Assembly: GCA_964498785.1 (NCBI GenBank)
Contig: CAZCJL010000102.1
Location: forward strand, 1-25,853
Direction: 5' to 3'
From: Mariaggregatimicrobium sp964498785
GTDB taxonomy: Bacteria > Zhuqueibacterota > Zhuqueibacteria > Thermofontimicrobiales > Thiofontviventaceae
Length of the DNA stretch: 25,853 nt
Position numbers and translations under genes: made by a program. Of this stretch, positions 15,632 through 23,130 are shown one piece after another. Numbering within the stretch: the stretch's first letter is position 1; every line of letters begins with the position of its first letter. The notes beneath the pieces are model-generated. The model did no database searches. It worked only from the letters and a program-made list of their open reading frames with translations, and was not told the origin of the DNA.

Positions 15632-15652
15632 AGTGTCTGCGCGGACAGAATC
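15632..15652. repeat. Palindromic 21-base repeat, copy 2 (between genes)
   Basis: AG + TGTCTGCGCGGACA + GAATC, identical over 21 bases to copy 1 at 2577. It lies at the stop codon of the small membrane protein gene and upstream of the HTH-TnpB insert. No promoter with good spacing is visible next to it here. Confidence 0.7.
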
Positions 15653-16109
15653 AGCGGCGCCGGTCCTTGCCGCGGCCGAGCAGCTGGTAGAGGAGGAAGG
15701 CGGCCAGGCCGCCACCGCCGATCATCAGCGGGGCCTGGTAGCGCTTGTACCACGGGTCGCCCGGCTTGCCGCTGGCGAAGTTCCGCTCGAACCAGTTGGG
15801 CTGGTCGGCCGCTGGGGCACCCGCTCCGCCTCCGAGCTCCGTCGGCAGGTGGGGGTCTTTCTTGGCCGCGGGTGCGCCGCCCGCAGGGCCGCCCGCAGCG
15901 CCGCCGCCCGGGGCACTCTCAGCTTCCGGCGACAGGGAGACGTCGTTCTTCGCCGGGGGATTGGCGGCCGCGAAGCCCCGAACGATGTTCCCGACGACCG
16001 GGATCTCCTTGGCACGCTCCAGGAGTCCACTCCAGGGTTCTTTGCCGGACGGGCTGTCGCCGCCGGTCTTCATCATGCGGCGGCCGATACGATCAAGAGC
16101 CGGGTTCAT
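15651..16109 (-). CDS. Small protein with C-terminal membrane anchor
   Basis: A 152-residue protein. The N-terminus is basic and helical, residues about 50-100 are a Pro/Ala/Gly linker, and the C-terminus has one clear membrane helix (APLMIGGGGLAAFLLYQLLG) followed by a positive end (RGKDRRR). This is a tail-anchored topology with the bulk in the cytoplasm. No lysis or holin motif beyond the single helix is seen. ATG 16109 follows GAGGAG at good spacing, and that site lies on the stop of the gene upstream. A spanin, holin-like or host-membrane role is possible but not shown. Confidence 0.65.
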   Translation of the reverse strand: MNPALDRIGRRMMKTGGDSPSGKEPWSGLLERAKEIPVVGNIVRGFAAANPPAKNDVSLSPEAESAPGGGAAGGPAGGAPAAKKDPHLPTELGGGAGAPAADQPNWFERNFASGKPGDPWYKRYQAPLMIGGGGLAAFLLYQLLGRGKDRRR

Positions 16110-16118
16110 AGTCGCTCC

Positions 16119-17066
16119 TCAGGCAAGGACTCGGGTCAGCAGGTCGGCGTCGGCCTGCGGCAGGGTGGGGAGGACCGCGGCCAGCTGGCCCGGGTCCATG
16201 GATGCGAGCTTCGGGTCGACCGCGGCCAGCGCGCTCTTCTCGAGCTCACAGACGTCGACCGTCTGGCCGTTGACCAGGGTCACGGCCAGCTTGCTGACGC
16301 CGGCCAGCTTCGCGACCTTGTCGAAGGTCAGGCGATCGGACAGCAGGTCTTCGGGCAGGTCGATGGACTCGCCGTACTTCTCGCTGAGCCCGGTCTCGAT
16401 GTCGTACTGCTCGACGGCCTCGACCGCATGCTTGACGAAGTCGAAGTCCCGGCGTAGCGACTCGTTCTCCACCAGGTGGCTCAGCAGGCACCCGAGCTTC
16501 TCCTGCAACGGCCGAAACTCCTCGGGCGTGTGGTTCATCCGCTGGACGAGCGCCGTCTCGACGGTCTCGGGCGTCGGGAAGCTGAGGCCGGCCGACTTGT
16601 GGAGTGCGTGGTTCGCGTAGTCCGGGAGGGCGGTGTCCGTCTCCTCGGCCACCGTCAGGATCCGGCAGGCCGCGTGCTTCCGCCAGGCGAGCGGGTAGCG
16701 GTGCCGCTGCTCGGCGAAGTCCACGGCCGCCTGGAAGGCGCTCTGGCCGTCGTGGGCCGCGAACTTCCGGACCCCGTGCTCCGGCACGACCAGCGCGAAG
16801 TCCGCGTCCGTCAGCTTCGGAGGCTGGTAGCTGGCGAGCTTCTGGCCGATCTCCTCGCATTCTCCCAGGACATTCCAGAAGCGTGCATGGTCCACACAAG
16901 CCTGCTTGATCGGCGGGCTTACGTCTTCCACCTGCGAGCGGACGAACGACAGGATGGTTGCGTTCCGATCGTTGAAGGTATACTCTCCAGGCAGGCTTGA
17001 CGCCTGCTTCATCAGGTCTTCTCGACCCACGACTCGCAGAGCGGCGTTCAGGCTGAGGTTGTTCAT
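16119..17066 (-). CDS. Unknown phage protein (315 aa)
   Basis: A 315-residue, mainly helical soluble protein that I do not recognise. It has recognisable blocks of mixed composition (SAFQAAVDFAEQRHRYPLAW; RRDFDFVKHAVEAVEQYDIE) and a C-terminal 'KLASMDPGQLAAVLPTLPQA' helix pair. There is no catalytic motif. It is head-to-head with the primase-like gene: the two ATG codons share the CATG at 17064-17067. The GAGGG ribosome site lies inside the neighbour's coding region. It is probably a virion-associated or core-genome protein, because its codon use is like that of the other phage genes. Confidence 0.6.
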   Translation of the reverse strand: MNNLSLNAALRVVGREDLMKQASSLPGEYTFNDRNATILSFVRSQVEDVSPPIKQACVDHARFWNVLGECEEIGQKLASYQPPKLTDADFALVVPEHGVRKFAAHDGQSAFQAAVDFAEQRHRYPLAWRKHAACRILTVAEETDTALPDYANHALHKSAGLSFPTPETVETALVQRMNHTPEEFRPLQEKLGCLLSHLVENESLRRDFDFVKHAVEAVEQYDIETGLSEKYGESIDLPEDLLSDRLTFDKVAKLAGVSKLAVTLVNGQTVDVCELEKSALAAVDPKLASMDPGQLAAVLPTLPQADADLLTRVLA

Positions 17067-19482
17067 GCAGGTTGACCCTCACAACGTGTTCCGGTTGCTC
17101 GGCGTGGATGCCGGACGCATCTACCCCACGGCCGTCGATTGTCCGATCTGCAGCGCCGGCCTCAAGCTCGAGATCCGGAGCCCGCTGAACATCACGTGCC
17201 GCGCGTGCCACTTTACTGGGGACATCATCGAACTGCTAGCGGCGAAGCGCGGCGAGCCGATACTCGGCGTGGTCAAGGAGCTCCAGCTCCGGTCCCTGGC
17301 GGACTTCGGCCGGGAGTCGATCGAGCAGTACGTTCGGGAGCACGACCGTCAGCAGAAGCTCAAGGACCTGATTGCGCGCCAGGCTCAGGCCGTGCGCGAG
17401 CAACAGTCCGGGTCGCTGAACGCGATCTTCGACCTGCTCAACGCCCGGCACACGTCCCAGATCCTCCACCAGCTCCTGCCCCACGTCTGCCAGCTGCGGC
17501 GGACCGACCTGTCCGAGGCCGGCGTCGGCCTGCCGAAGACCGCCCGCGAGGCCTGGACCTGGTGGGGCCGGTACACGGCCCTCGCCATTCCGGCCTGGGA
17601 CCAGGCGGATGTCGCGGGCCTCTGGCTGCTGACGACCAAGGGCGCCAACTTCTTCCCGCTGCGGGAGAACGTGAAGTGCACGGCCTTCGCCAAGGTCCCG
17701 TCGTTCTCGGACAGCGAGGTGGTGGTGATCGACGACATCGCCCTGGCCCTGCGCATGACCCTCTGGTCGATCTTCGAGACCGGCCGGCCCCGGGGCTTCG
17801 TCGTGCCCTACGGCATCATCGACGACGCCGAGCACTGGAAGTGCGGTCGGATTGTCTACTGGACGCCGCGGGGCGAGACCCGGCACTACGTCCGGGCCCT
17901 GCGCGTGCCCTCCGCCCAGACCCTGGACCATACGGACATCGGGAAGTGGGACGTCGACCGGGAGCTGCCGTGCGACGGGAGCTTCGGCGTCTTCCAGAAG
18001 CGGCTGGACGCGGCGCTCCCCGCCCACCAGGCCCTGGCCTACCACCTGACCACGTTCAGCGCGCAGGACGCGCGCACGGCCCTCTGTGGCGCGAGGATCG
18101 AGCCGGCCGATCGGGCGAAGGTCGTGTCCTACGTCCAGGGGGACGACGCCCGGCACGTCGGGCAGCTGTTCACCGACGCCCAGCAGGAGGTGGTCGTCAG
18201 CTGGGCCGGTGAGTCGATCTCCGACACGCCCGAGGGCTGGATGGTGAAGGGCAAGATCATCAGCAGTGTGAAGTTCTACATCGACCAGGTCCGGCCGCAG
18301 GGCGAGACGGGCGAGGCCCTGGTCCTGGGGACCATCGACTTCACGGCGCCGTCCGGCGACCGGCACAACCTCCGGTTCCGTGAGAAGCTCAGTGCGATGC
18401 GGGACACCGCGAAGTGGCTGCAGGCGCGGGTCGTGTCGGCCACCGGCTGCATCCCGTTCATCGACGGGCGCTGGTCGAAGAAGCTGATCGAGGTGGCCCA
18501 GCAGTTCCACGTCCCGAAGCCCGTCCTGGCCGACCAGCAGTACGGCTGGTACGAGAACCGGCTGCGGATGCCGAACTTCATGGTCGACGCGAACGGCGTG
18601 CACACGTCCTCCAGCCTGATGGAGGGGCCGGCGCTGCCCGTGCCCGCCCCGCTGTCCGACGCCGAGTGGAGTGCGTGGGCGGGTGTCGCCTTCTGCCGGG
18701 TGGCCCTGGCCCTTCTCGGCAACCTCTGGCGGACGGCCCACGGCCGCCCGGGCATCGGCCTGATGCTGACCAACGAACCGCACATCGTCAGCCGGTTGGC
18801 CGCGGTCCTGGGCGTGCAGACCGTCCCCAGTCCGACGGCCGCCCAGATCGAGGAGCAGGCCCTGCTCCCGATCCCCATGTTCACCGAATGGTCGCCGGCC
18901 GGCCTGCGTCGGATGTTCAACGAGACCGCAGGCTACCGGAACATCGTCCTGAATGTGGACAGCCGCACCGCGCGCCTGGCCTGCATCTCGCCGGACTGGG
19001 TGCGGCTGCGAGTGGGCACGGCCATCGACTACGGGGCGCTGCGCGGGGTCTTCCATCTCCTGCCGCGGCTCTTGCGGATGGAGCCGGTGTTCGACGACGA
19101 CGGCTACTACTCGTCGATCGCTACGATCCTGGTTCCGGAAGTCGGGAAGCGGATCGGTGGCCGGACGAACATGCACAGCGCGGCCCTGGACCTCGACCAG
19201 CACTACATCTGCCGGAACTCGACGGCCGCCACCCGGATCATGGAACTGGTGTTCTACGGCATCGACCGGGACGAGATCCGGCCGGAGGTCAGCTCGGAAG
19301 GCGTCCGCGTTCGCTTCGACCAGTTCCTGGCGGCGACCGCCAGCCCGACGGTCCCCATGATGCCGCTGGACGAGATGACCGAGCGCCTGCAGGAGGCGCG
19401 GTTCCTCTGTGGGCAGGATGCCGACGCCTGGATCTTCAATCGGTCGACGTGGGACCTGAACGCGAGTCTTCTGCGGGCCTAG
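17065..19482 (+). CDS. Primase-like zinc-finger protein (805 aa)
   Basis: An 805-residue protein. Residues 26-48 form a CPIC...CRAC zinc ribbon like that of DNA primases (CHC2/Zn-finger, followed by GDIIELLA). Residues about 217-230 (SEVVVIDDIALALRMTLWSI) resemble a TOPRIM-like 'acidic turn' but lack a clear Glu. The second half (residues about 390-800) is large, with no Walker A GxxGKS; at the place where a helicase P-loop would be expected the sequence reads GIGLMLTNEPHIVSRLAAVLG. It could be a primase with a degenerate helicase-like domain. Start: ATG 17065 after TGAGG, chosen over an upstream in-frame start at 16906 because conserved-looking sequence begins here. Its end overlaps the next leftward gene by 47 bases. 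Confidence 0.55.
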   Translation: MQVDPHNVFRLLGVDAGRIYPTAVDCPICSAGLKLEIRSPLNITCRACHFTGDIIELLAAKRGEPILGVVKELQLRSLADFGRESIEQYVREHDRQQKLKDLIARQAQAVREQQSGSLNAIFDLLNARHTSQILHQLLPHVCQLRRTDLSEAGVGLPKTAREAWTWWGRYTALAIPAWDQADVAGLWLLTTKGANFFPLRENVKCTAFAKVPSFSDSEVVVIDDIALALRMTLWSIFETGRPRGFVVPYGIIDDAEHWKCGRIVYWTPRGETRHYVRALRVPSAQTLDHTDIGKWDVDRELPCDGSFGVFQKRLDAALPAHQALAYHLTTFSAQDARTALCGARIEPADRAKVVSYVQGDDARHVGQLFTDAQQEVVVSWAGESISDTPEGWMVKGKIISSVKFYIDQVRPQGETGEALVLGTIDFTAPSGDRHNLRFREKLSAMRDTAKWLQARVVSATGCIPFIDGRWSKKLIEVAQQFHVPKPVLADQQYGWYENRLRMPNFMVDANGVHTSSSLMEGPALPVPAPLSDAEWSAWAGVAFCRVALALLGNLWRTAHGRPGIGLMLTNEPHIVSRLAAVLGVQTVPSPTAAQIEEQALLPIPMFTEWSPAGLRRMFNETAGYRNIVLNVDSRTARLACISPDWVRLRVGTAIDYGALRGVFHLLPRLLRMEPVFDDDGYYSSIATILVPEVGKRIGGRTNMHSAALDLDQHYICRNSTAATRIMELVFYGIDRDEIRPEVSSEGVRVRFDQFLAATASPTVPMMPLDEMTERLQEARFLCGQDADAWIFNRSTWDLNASLLRA

Positions 19483-21085
19483 CCGTCCACCGGCTCGAGT
19501 ACTCGGTCGGCTTGCCGCCCGCCAGCCCGAAGTACGCGGCGAAACTCGCACCGTCCAGGCTCAGCGCCCGGTCGCGCTCCGCGACGTTCTGGTCGTAGTG
19601 GTCGTGGTCCGGCAGGCAGCTCTCGGTGCGGGCGTGCGTCAGGTGGAGGCCGGGCGCGGCGATCTTGACGAAACGATGGCCGAGCTTCACCAGCCGGATG
19701 ACGATCTCGTCGTCCTCGCACCCCCAGCCCCAGAACAGCTCGTTGTAGCCGCGGGTGTGCCGGAGGACGGCCGTGTCGAAGAAGCACACCCCGTGGCTCA
19801 GGATGTTGTCGATCTCGTAGATGATCTCGTCCGGTCGGTCGGCCACCCCGTAATCCACGCGCCCGGCCTTCACCTGCTCGACGACCGACCGGCCGACGTG
19901 CAGATACCGGCTCATTCCGGCGACCGCCTGCGCCTCGCCCTGTGTGATGTACCGGGTCGCGTGCTCGACCTGGACCCCGCGGATCACCGCGTCGCAGTCC
20001 CAGACGCAGACGACGGGCGTCCGCACCCAGTGGAGGCCCGTGTTCACGAGCTTGGCCTTGTTGAACGGCAGGCCGTCGGCCTGCACGAAGACGTAGTCCA
20101 CCCACTCCAGATCCCGGACCTGCTCCCAGAGCACGGGCCGCCCGCGCTCCACGACCACCGCCCGCTCGACGCCCGTCCGGTGCATGTGCTGCAGGACGGC
20201 CAGCGCGTTCTCCAGCCGGTCCTGGCTGTCGATCATCACCGGCATGATGGCGGTGACCGGGTGGACAGGCCGCGGCACGTACTTCCGCAGGAGGCGGTGG
20301 AACGACGTCCAATGCTCCCAGACGGCCTCCGGGCTCGCTGCCTGCACGAACTGCCGCCGGCTGTCCGACTCGCAGACATTGATCAGATAGCCCTTGTCCG
20401 GGACCTGCTGGTAGGCGTCCTCGACGAAGAACCGGCGCAGGACGTCGAGCGACGCCCAGACCGGGACCTCGAGCGCCTCGAGGTCGGCGGTCCGCAGCGG
20501 TAGCCCCAGCCGCTCGTGCACGTGCTTGAACACGTAGGAGCAGTAGACGATCCGCTGCTCGCCCCGTGCGGGCGGCGTGCTGATGGCCTGCGGCTCGACG
20601 TCGAGCGCGGCCTGCAGCGTCCGGTCCCCTTTGTGGGCCATCAGGATGCTGGTCATGGGTCGTGTCGGTCCGTCGTGGTCCGGGCTGAGCGAGGGTTCGG
20701 ACTGGACGAAGGCCGTGTCCTGCGCCCGCACCGACGCCAGGTCCCGCACGAAGATCGTGTCGATGTCGGCGTAGACGCCGCCCTCCTCGTACACGATCTG
20801 GATGCGGGGGATGTCGCAGAAGTGGCCGAGGTTGCCGAACTTCCGGAAGTCCAGGCCCTTCCACTCGAAGACCAGCTCCCGCTCTCGGACTTCGACCTGG
20901 TCCTGTACCCGCTCCCACCACTCGCCGTCCGGCTGCCCGCCGTTCGTCCACAGGACCACCTTGTCCGGCCGCTGGGTCTCGATGCAGGAGCGGATAGCCG
21001 CGTAGTGCAGGAGGGAGAACGGGCGGACTTCCCGCCCCTCGACCGGCTGCGTGTAGAGGATGAAGTGGAAGACGTTGGGGATCAT
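19436..21085 (-). CDS. Two-domain glycosyltransferase (GT32-like plus GT2/GT7C-like)
   Basis: A 549-residue protein. Residues 1-260 look like a GT32 (OCH1-type) transferase: 'IPNVFHFILYTQ' at the start and the DXD metal-binding motif at 107-109 in YEEGGVYADIDTIF. Residues 275-525 form a second GT-A transferase with its own DXD (363-365 in VWDCDAVI) and a galactosyltransferase C-domain motif 'FWGWGCEDDE' (451-460). Such fusions can add two sugars in sequence to a protein or glycan. It starts in an ATGA overlap with the GT-B gene upstream and is tail-to-tail with the primase-like gene. Likely role: decoration of the virion or of host surface glycans. Acceptor unknown. Confidence 0.75.
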   Translation of the reverse strand: MIPNVFHFILYTQPVEGREVRPFSLLHYAAIRSCIETQRPDKVVLWTNGGQPDGEWWERVQDQVEVRERELVFEWKGLDFRKFGNLGHFCDIPRIQIVYEEGGVYADIDTIFVRDLASVRAQDTAFVQSEPSLSPDHDGPTRPMTSILMAHKGDRTLQAALDVEPQAISTPPARGEQRIVYCSYVFKHVHERLGLPLRTADLEALEVPVWASLDVLRRFFVEDAYQQVPDKGYLINVCESDSRRQFVQAASPEAVWEHWTSFHRLLRKYVPRPVHPVTAIMPVMIDSQDRLENALAVLQHMHRTGVERAVVVERGRPVLWEQVRDLEWVDYVFVQADGLPFNKAKLVNTGLHWVRTPVVCVWDCDAVIRGVQVEHATRYITQGEAQAVAGMSRYLHVGRSVVEQVKAGRVDYGVADRPDEIIYEIDNILSHGVCFFDTAVLRHTRGYNELFWGWGCEDDEIVIRLVKLGHRFVKIAAPGLHLTHARTESCLPDHDHYDQNVAERDRALSLDGASFAAYFGLAGGKPTEYSSRWTARPAEDSRSGPTSTD

Positions 21086-22182
21086 CGGATACCGAACAGG
21101 TGCAGCCAGTCCTCGGCGCACCGCTCCCAGGTCGACAGGCGGTTGAGTTGCGCCCAGGCGATCGCCCGCTCACGCACCTCCTTGAACTGCCCCGTCTGCC
21201 AGGCGTCGGCGATCACCCGAGCCCCATCGCCCGGCATCACCCGGCGGATGTAATGCTGGTCGCCGCGGTACAGGAGGTCGCTGGACTCCTCGAAGATGCC
21301 GGTCGGCAGCTCCAGGCCCCGGCCCTCGTCGCAGAGCTCAAGCCAGACGTGCTCGTTGGGCGCCGCGCAGACGCAGCCCGCGGCCATCGCCTGTGACAGG
21401 AGGAAGGGCCAGCCGTACTTGGAGACGACCGACGTGCAGAGGAAGAGGTCAGCGGCGTTGAACATCAGGTTCAGGCGCTCGTCGTCCGGAATCTCCGGCA
21501 GGCCGTGGAACCGCTCGACGCCCGCGCCCTCGGCCAGCCTCGCCGGAGTGCCGTCACAGCACCGGAGTCCGTAGACGTGGACCTCCCGCTCGAGCAGGCC
21601 CTGGAGCCGGGCGCAGATCGCGAAGGCGGTGGCCAGGTCGGCGCCGTCGTCCATGGCCGTCAGCACGACGAACGCCTGGTCGTCGGTCCCGGGCATCAGC
21701 GCCTGCCTGATCTCCTCCCGGCCGTACTCCCGCCGATACCCGATCAACGGCCGCCACTTCTCGTGGTCGACGCCCGGCCGGATCGGGCGGATGGCGTGCG
21801 CCAGCTTGAAGAGCTCCTTGTCCTGGGCCGCGCCGTTGGCCGCCACCCCCTCCCGCAGGACCTGGGCCGACATCCCGCCCATCGCCACGCAGAAGTCCGG
21901 AAGGGCCGCCGCCTTCAGCGTGTGCGGGGAGATGAAGGGGGTGGGGACGGCCAGCCAGATGTAGGTCAGCTGGTTCCACTCCCGATCCGGGAGGGTGCTG
22001 AGACTCTGGTAGGCGCTGACGCAGTCGACGATCGCCAGGCTGTGGGTGGCGTCGTCATGGTCTTCCGAGGCGCCCCAGCCCTGGGTGATGACCTGGAAGT
22101 GGGGCTCCCAGACCGGTATGAGCAGCTCGAGAGCGTCCTCGAAGGCCGGCTGGGCGAAGTTCTGAATGTGGAGTCGGGGCAT
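21082..22182 (-). CDS. GT-B (GT4-like) glycosyltransferase
   Basis: A 366-residue protein. The C-terminal half has the pattern of GT4 enzymes: 'LNLMFNAADLFLCTSVVSKY GWPFLLSQAMAAGC' (residues about 270-300), with the usual 'E.G.P..EAMA.G' region changed to KYGWPFLLSQAMAAG, so the normal first Glu is not obvious. The N-terminal half is a Rossmann-like domain. It would transfer an activated sugar to a glycan or protein. The start at ATG 22182 is four bases after the methyltransferase stop; longer frames upstream are low complexity. It is in an operon with the methyltransferase and the two-domain transferase. Confidence 0.7.
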   Translation of the reverse strand: MPRLHIQNFAQPAFEDALELLIPVWEPHFQVITQGWGASEDHDDATHSLAIVDCVSAYQSLSTLPDREWNQLTYIWLAVPTPFISPHTLKAAALPDFCVAMGGMSAQVLREGVAANGAAQDKELFKLAHAIRPIRPGVDHEKWRPLIGYRREYGREEIRQALMPGTDDQAFVVLTAMDDGADLATAFAICARLQGLLEREVHVYGLRCCDGTPARLAEGAGVERFHGLPEIPDDERLNLMFNAADLFLCTSVVSKYGWPFLLSQAMAAGCVCAAPNEHVWLELCDEGRGLELPTGIFEESSDLLYRGDQHYIRRVMPGDGARVIADAWQTGQFKEVRERAIAWAQLNRLSTWERCAEDWLHLFGIR

Positions 22183-22186
22183 GGTG

Positions 22187-22762
22187 TTATTCCGGCTTCT
22201 GGAGGAACCAGCTGGGTTCGACCTCATGGGCCGCGGTGTGGTAGAGGCTGTTCCTGGGCAGTCCGGTGCGGCCGATGAACTCGTGGACGGCTTGGACGAC
22301 TCCCCAGACGATGCCCGCGCACACCTCGCCCCTCGCCACCAGGTCATAGTCGTGTCCGGCCAGCCAGCCGCCTGGTCGGACCTTCGGCCACCAGGCCTCG
22401 AGGTCCTTGGTCAGGCCGTCGTAGAAGTGGTCGGCGTCGAAATAGACGAAGTCGAAGTGGCCGTCGTCAAACTGCTGAGCCGCGTCGCTCGTCTCGCTGC
22501 GGATGACCCGGAGACACGGGACCTGCGCACTGAGCTCGATCATCTGCCGGTAGCGGGCGTCCGCCGCGGCCTGGTCGTTATCGGTATGACCGCCAGCCCA
22601 GCTGTCAACCGCCACCATCTCCCGAGGGTTGCTCGAGAGCAGTGACCGAAGGTGGCTGCCGTCGTAAACGCCGAGTTCGGCAAGCACCTTCAGGTCGTTC
22701 TGGGCCAGCCAGACGGGGATCTGCTCGCGTTTCGTGAGGAGCACACGTAGCGTCAGCTGCAT
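22187..22762 (-). CDS. Class I SAM-dependent methyltransferase (Methyltransf_24-like)
   Basis: A 191-residue protein. Residues 28-38 (AELGVYDGSHL) form the SAM-binding motif I, usually written E-x-G-x-x-x-G. 'FDFVYFDADHFYDGLTKDLE' with 'VRPGGWLAGHDY' is the typical motif of the TylF/Methyltransf_24 group that methylates sugars or small hydroxyl groups. First gene of the leftward glycan cassette. It most likely caps or modifies a sugar laid down by the two transferases. A consensus promoter ends seven bases before its ATG, with no room for a leader, so the message is predicted to begin at or next to the start codon (leaderless). Confidence 0.8.
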   Translation of the reverse strand: MQLTLRVLLTKREQIPVWLAQNDLKVLAELGVYDGSHLRSLLSSNPREMVAVDSWAGGHTDNDQAAADARYRQMIELSAQVPCLRVIRSETSDAAQQFDDGHFDFVYFDADHFYDGLTKDLEAWWPKVRPGGWLAGHDYDLVARGEVCAGIVWGVVQAVHEFIGRTGLPRNSLYHTAAHEVEPSWFLQKPE

Positions 22763-22768
22763 GCGGCG

Positions 22769-22797
22769 AACATAACCTGGACCGGTGAGGTTGTCAA
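22769..22797 (-). promoter_or_regulatory. Sigma-70-type promoter of the glycan cassette, predicted leaderless
   Basis: On the minus strand, TTGACA (22797-22792), a 17-base spacer, and TATGTT (22774-22769). The -35 box is a perfect consensus match and the spacing is ideal. The start site is expected about seven bases further, at 22762, which is the A of the methyltransferase ATG. A palindromic repeat lies 12 bases upstream of the -35 box. Confidence 0.75.
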
Positions 22798-22808
22798 GAA
22801 GCTGAGAA

Positions 22809-22829
22809 AGTGTCCGCGCGGACAGAATC
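22809..22829. repeat. Palindromic 21-base repeat, copy 3 (beside a promoter)
   Basis: This copy has the perfect 14-base palindrome TGTCCGCGCGGACA (22811-22824) inside the same 21-base context as 2577 and 15632. It sits just upstream of the -35 box of the glycan cassette promoter, a typical place for an activator or repressor site. Confidence 0.7.
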
Positions 22830-22977
22830 TCGGGCGGAAACCCCCCGGCCGGGGCCCCTAAAATCGGGGCGTTATTTACGCATACATAGATGAGCCAGCT
22901 CACGCTATTCGTTGGCTCAAGAAAGGGGGAGCGATCGGCGGGTAAAAGTCTCTTGCAAAACGAGCCGACCTGTATAC
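22830..22977. other. Non-coding stretch with hairpins upstream of the candidate Y RNA
   Basis: No convincing protein gene. It holds a GC palindrome (CCCCGGCCGGGG, about 22843-22854), a GCCCC/GGGGC hairpin with a T-rich flank (22854-22876), and a perfect seven-base stem TGAGCCA/TGGCTCA (22891-22897 with 22913-22919). A possible -10 box TATACT lies at 22973-22978, with a weak TTGC-type -35 about 15-16 bases upstream. It could drive the RNA that follows. Confidence 0.4.
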
Positions 22978-23128
22978 TGTCCGGCGTTCAAGGCGTAGCG
23001 GTCGATGCGGTTACTTCGCGAGCGATTTGCGACCAGGCCCGCTGGGGGCTGAGCTCTTCGGAGCAATACTGGGTTCGACTCCCTGGTTTTCACCGCGCGA
23101 GACAATCTCGCTGTTTGACGTTCGGATA
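22978..23128 (+). ncRNA. Candidate Y RNA-like (YrlA-type) transcript with a tRNA-like module
   Basis: About 150 bases that can close with a long helix. Bases 22978-22991 pair with 23115-23128, with single bulged U at 22988 and 23121; the 3' strand contains UUGAC as in the Ro-binding helix of Y RNAs. Inside are a stem GGUCG/CGACC (23000-23004 with 23030-23034) holding a GCG/CGC hairpin, a hairpin 23037-23049, GCUC-UUCG-GAGC (23053-23064), a T-arm with loop UUCGACU (23074-23080) on GGG/CCC, and a six-base hairpin at 23097-23111. Bacterial YrlA RNAs are known to combine a Ro60-binding stem with a tRNA mimic. The GNCGAAG-type 5' motif of YrlA is only partly matched. Ends are approximate. Confidence 0.5.
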
Positions 23129-23130
23129 TG

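Noticed and set aside
15626..16457. Long + strand ORFs opposite the membrane-protein gene
   Set aside because: They are GC-rich mirror frames of the leftward genes, without ribosome sites or protein-like composition.
16906..17064. A longer N-terminus for the primase-like protein
   Set aside because: The extension runs antisense through the 315-residue gene, and the protein-like sequence and ribosome site begin at 17065.
22854..22876. A terminator on the + strand with stem GCCCC/GGGGC
   Set aside because: The stem is only five pairs, the tail is GTTATTT, and no rightward gene ends nearby. Kept only as a hairpin in the non-coding stretch.
23050..23100. A normal tRNA or tmRNA gene around the T-arm
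   Set aside because: No matching acceptor strand, no anticodon arm with a seven-base loop, no CCA and no tmRNA 5' end could be found. A tRNA-like module of a Y RNA fits better.
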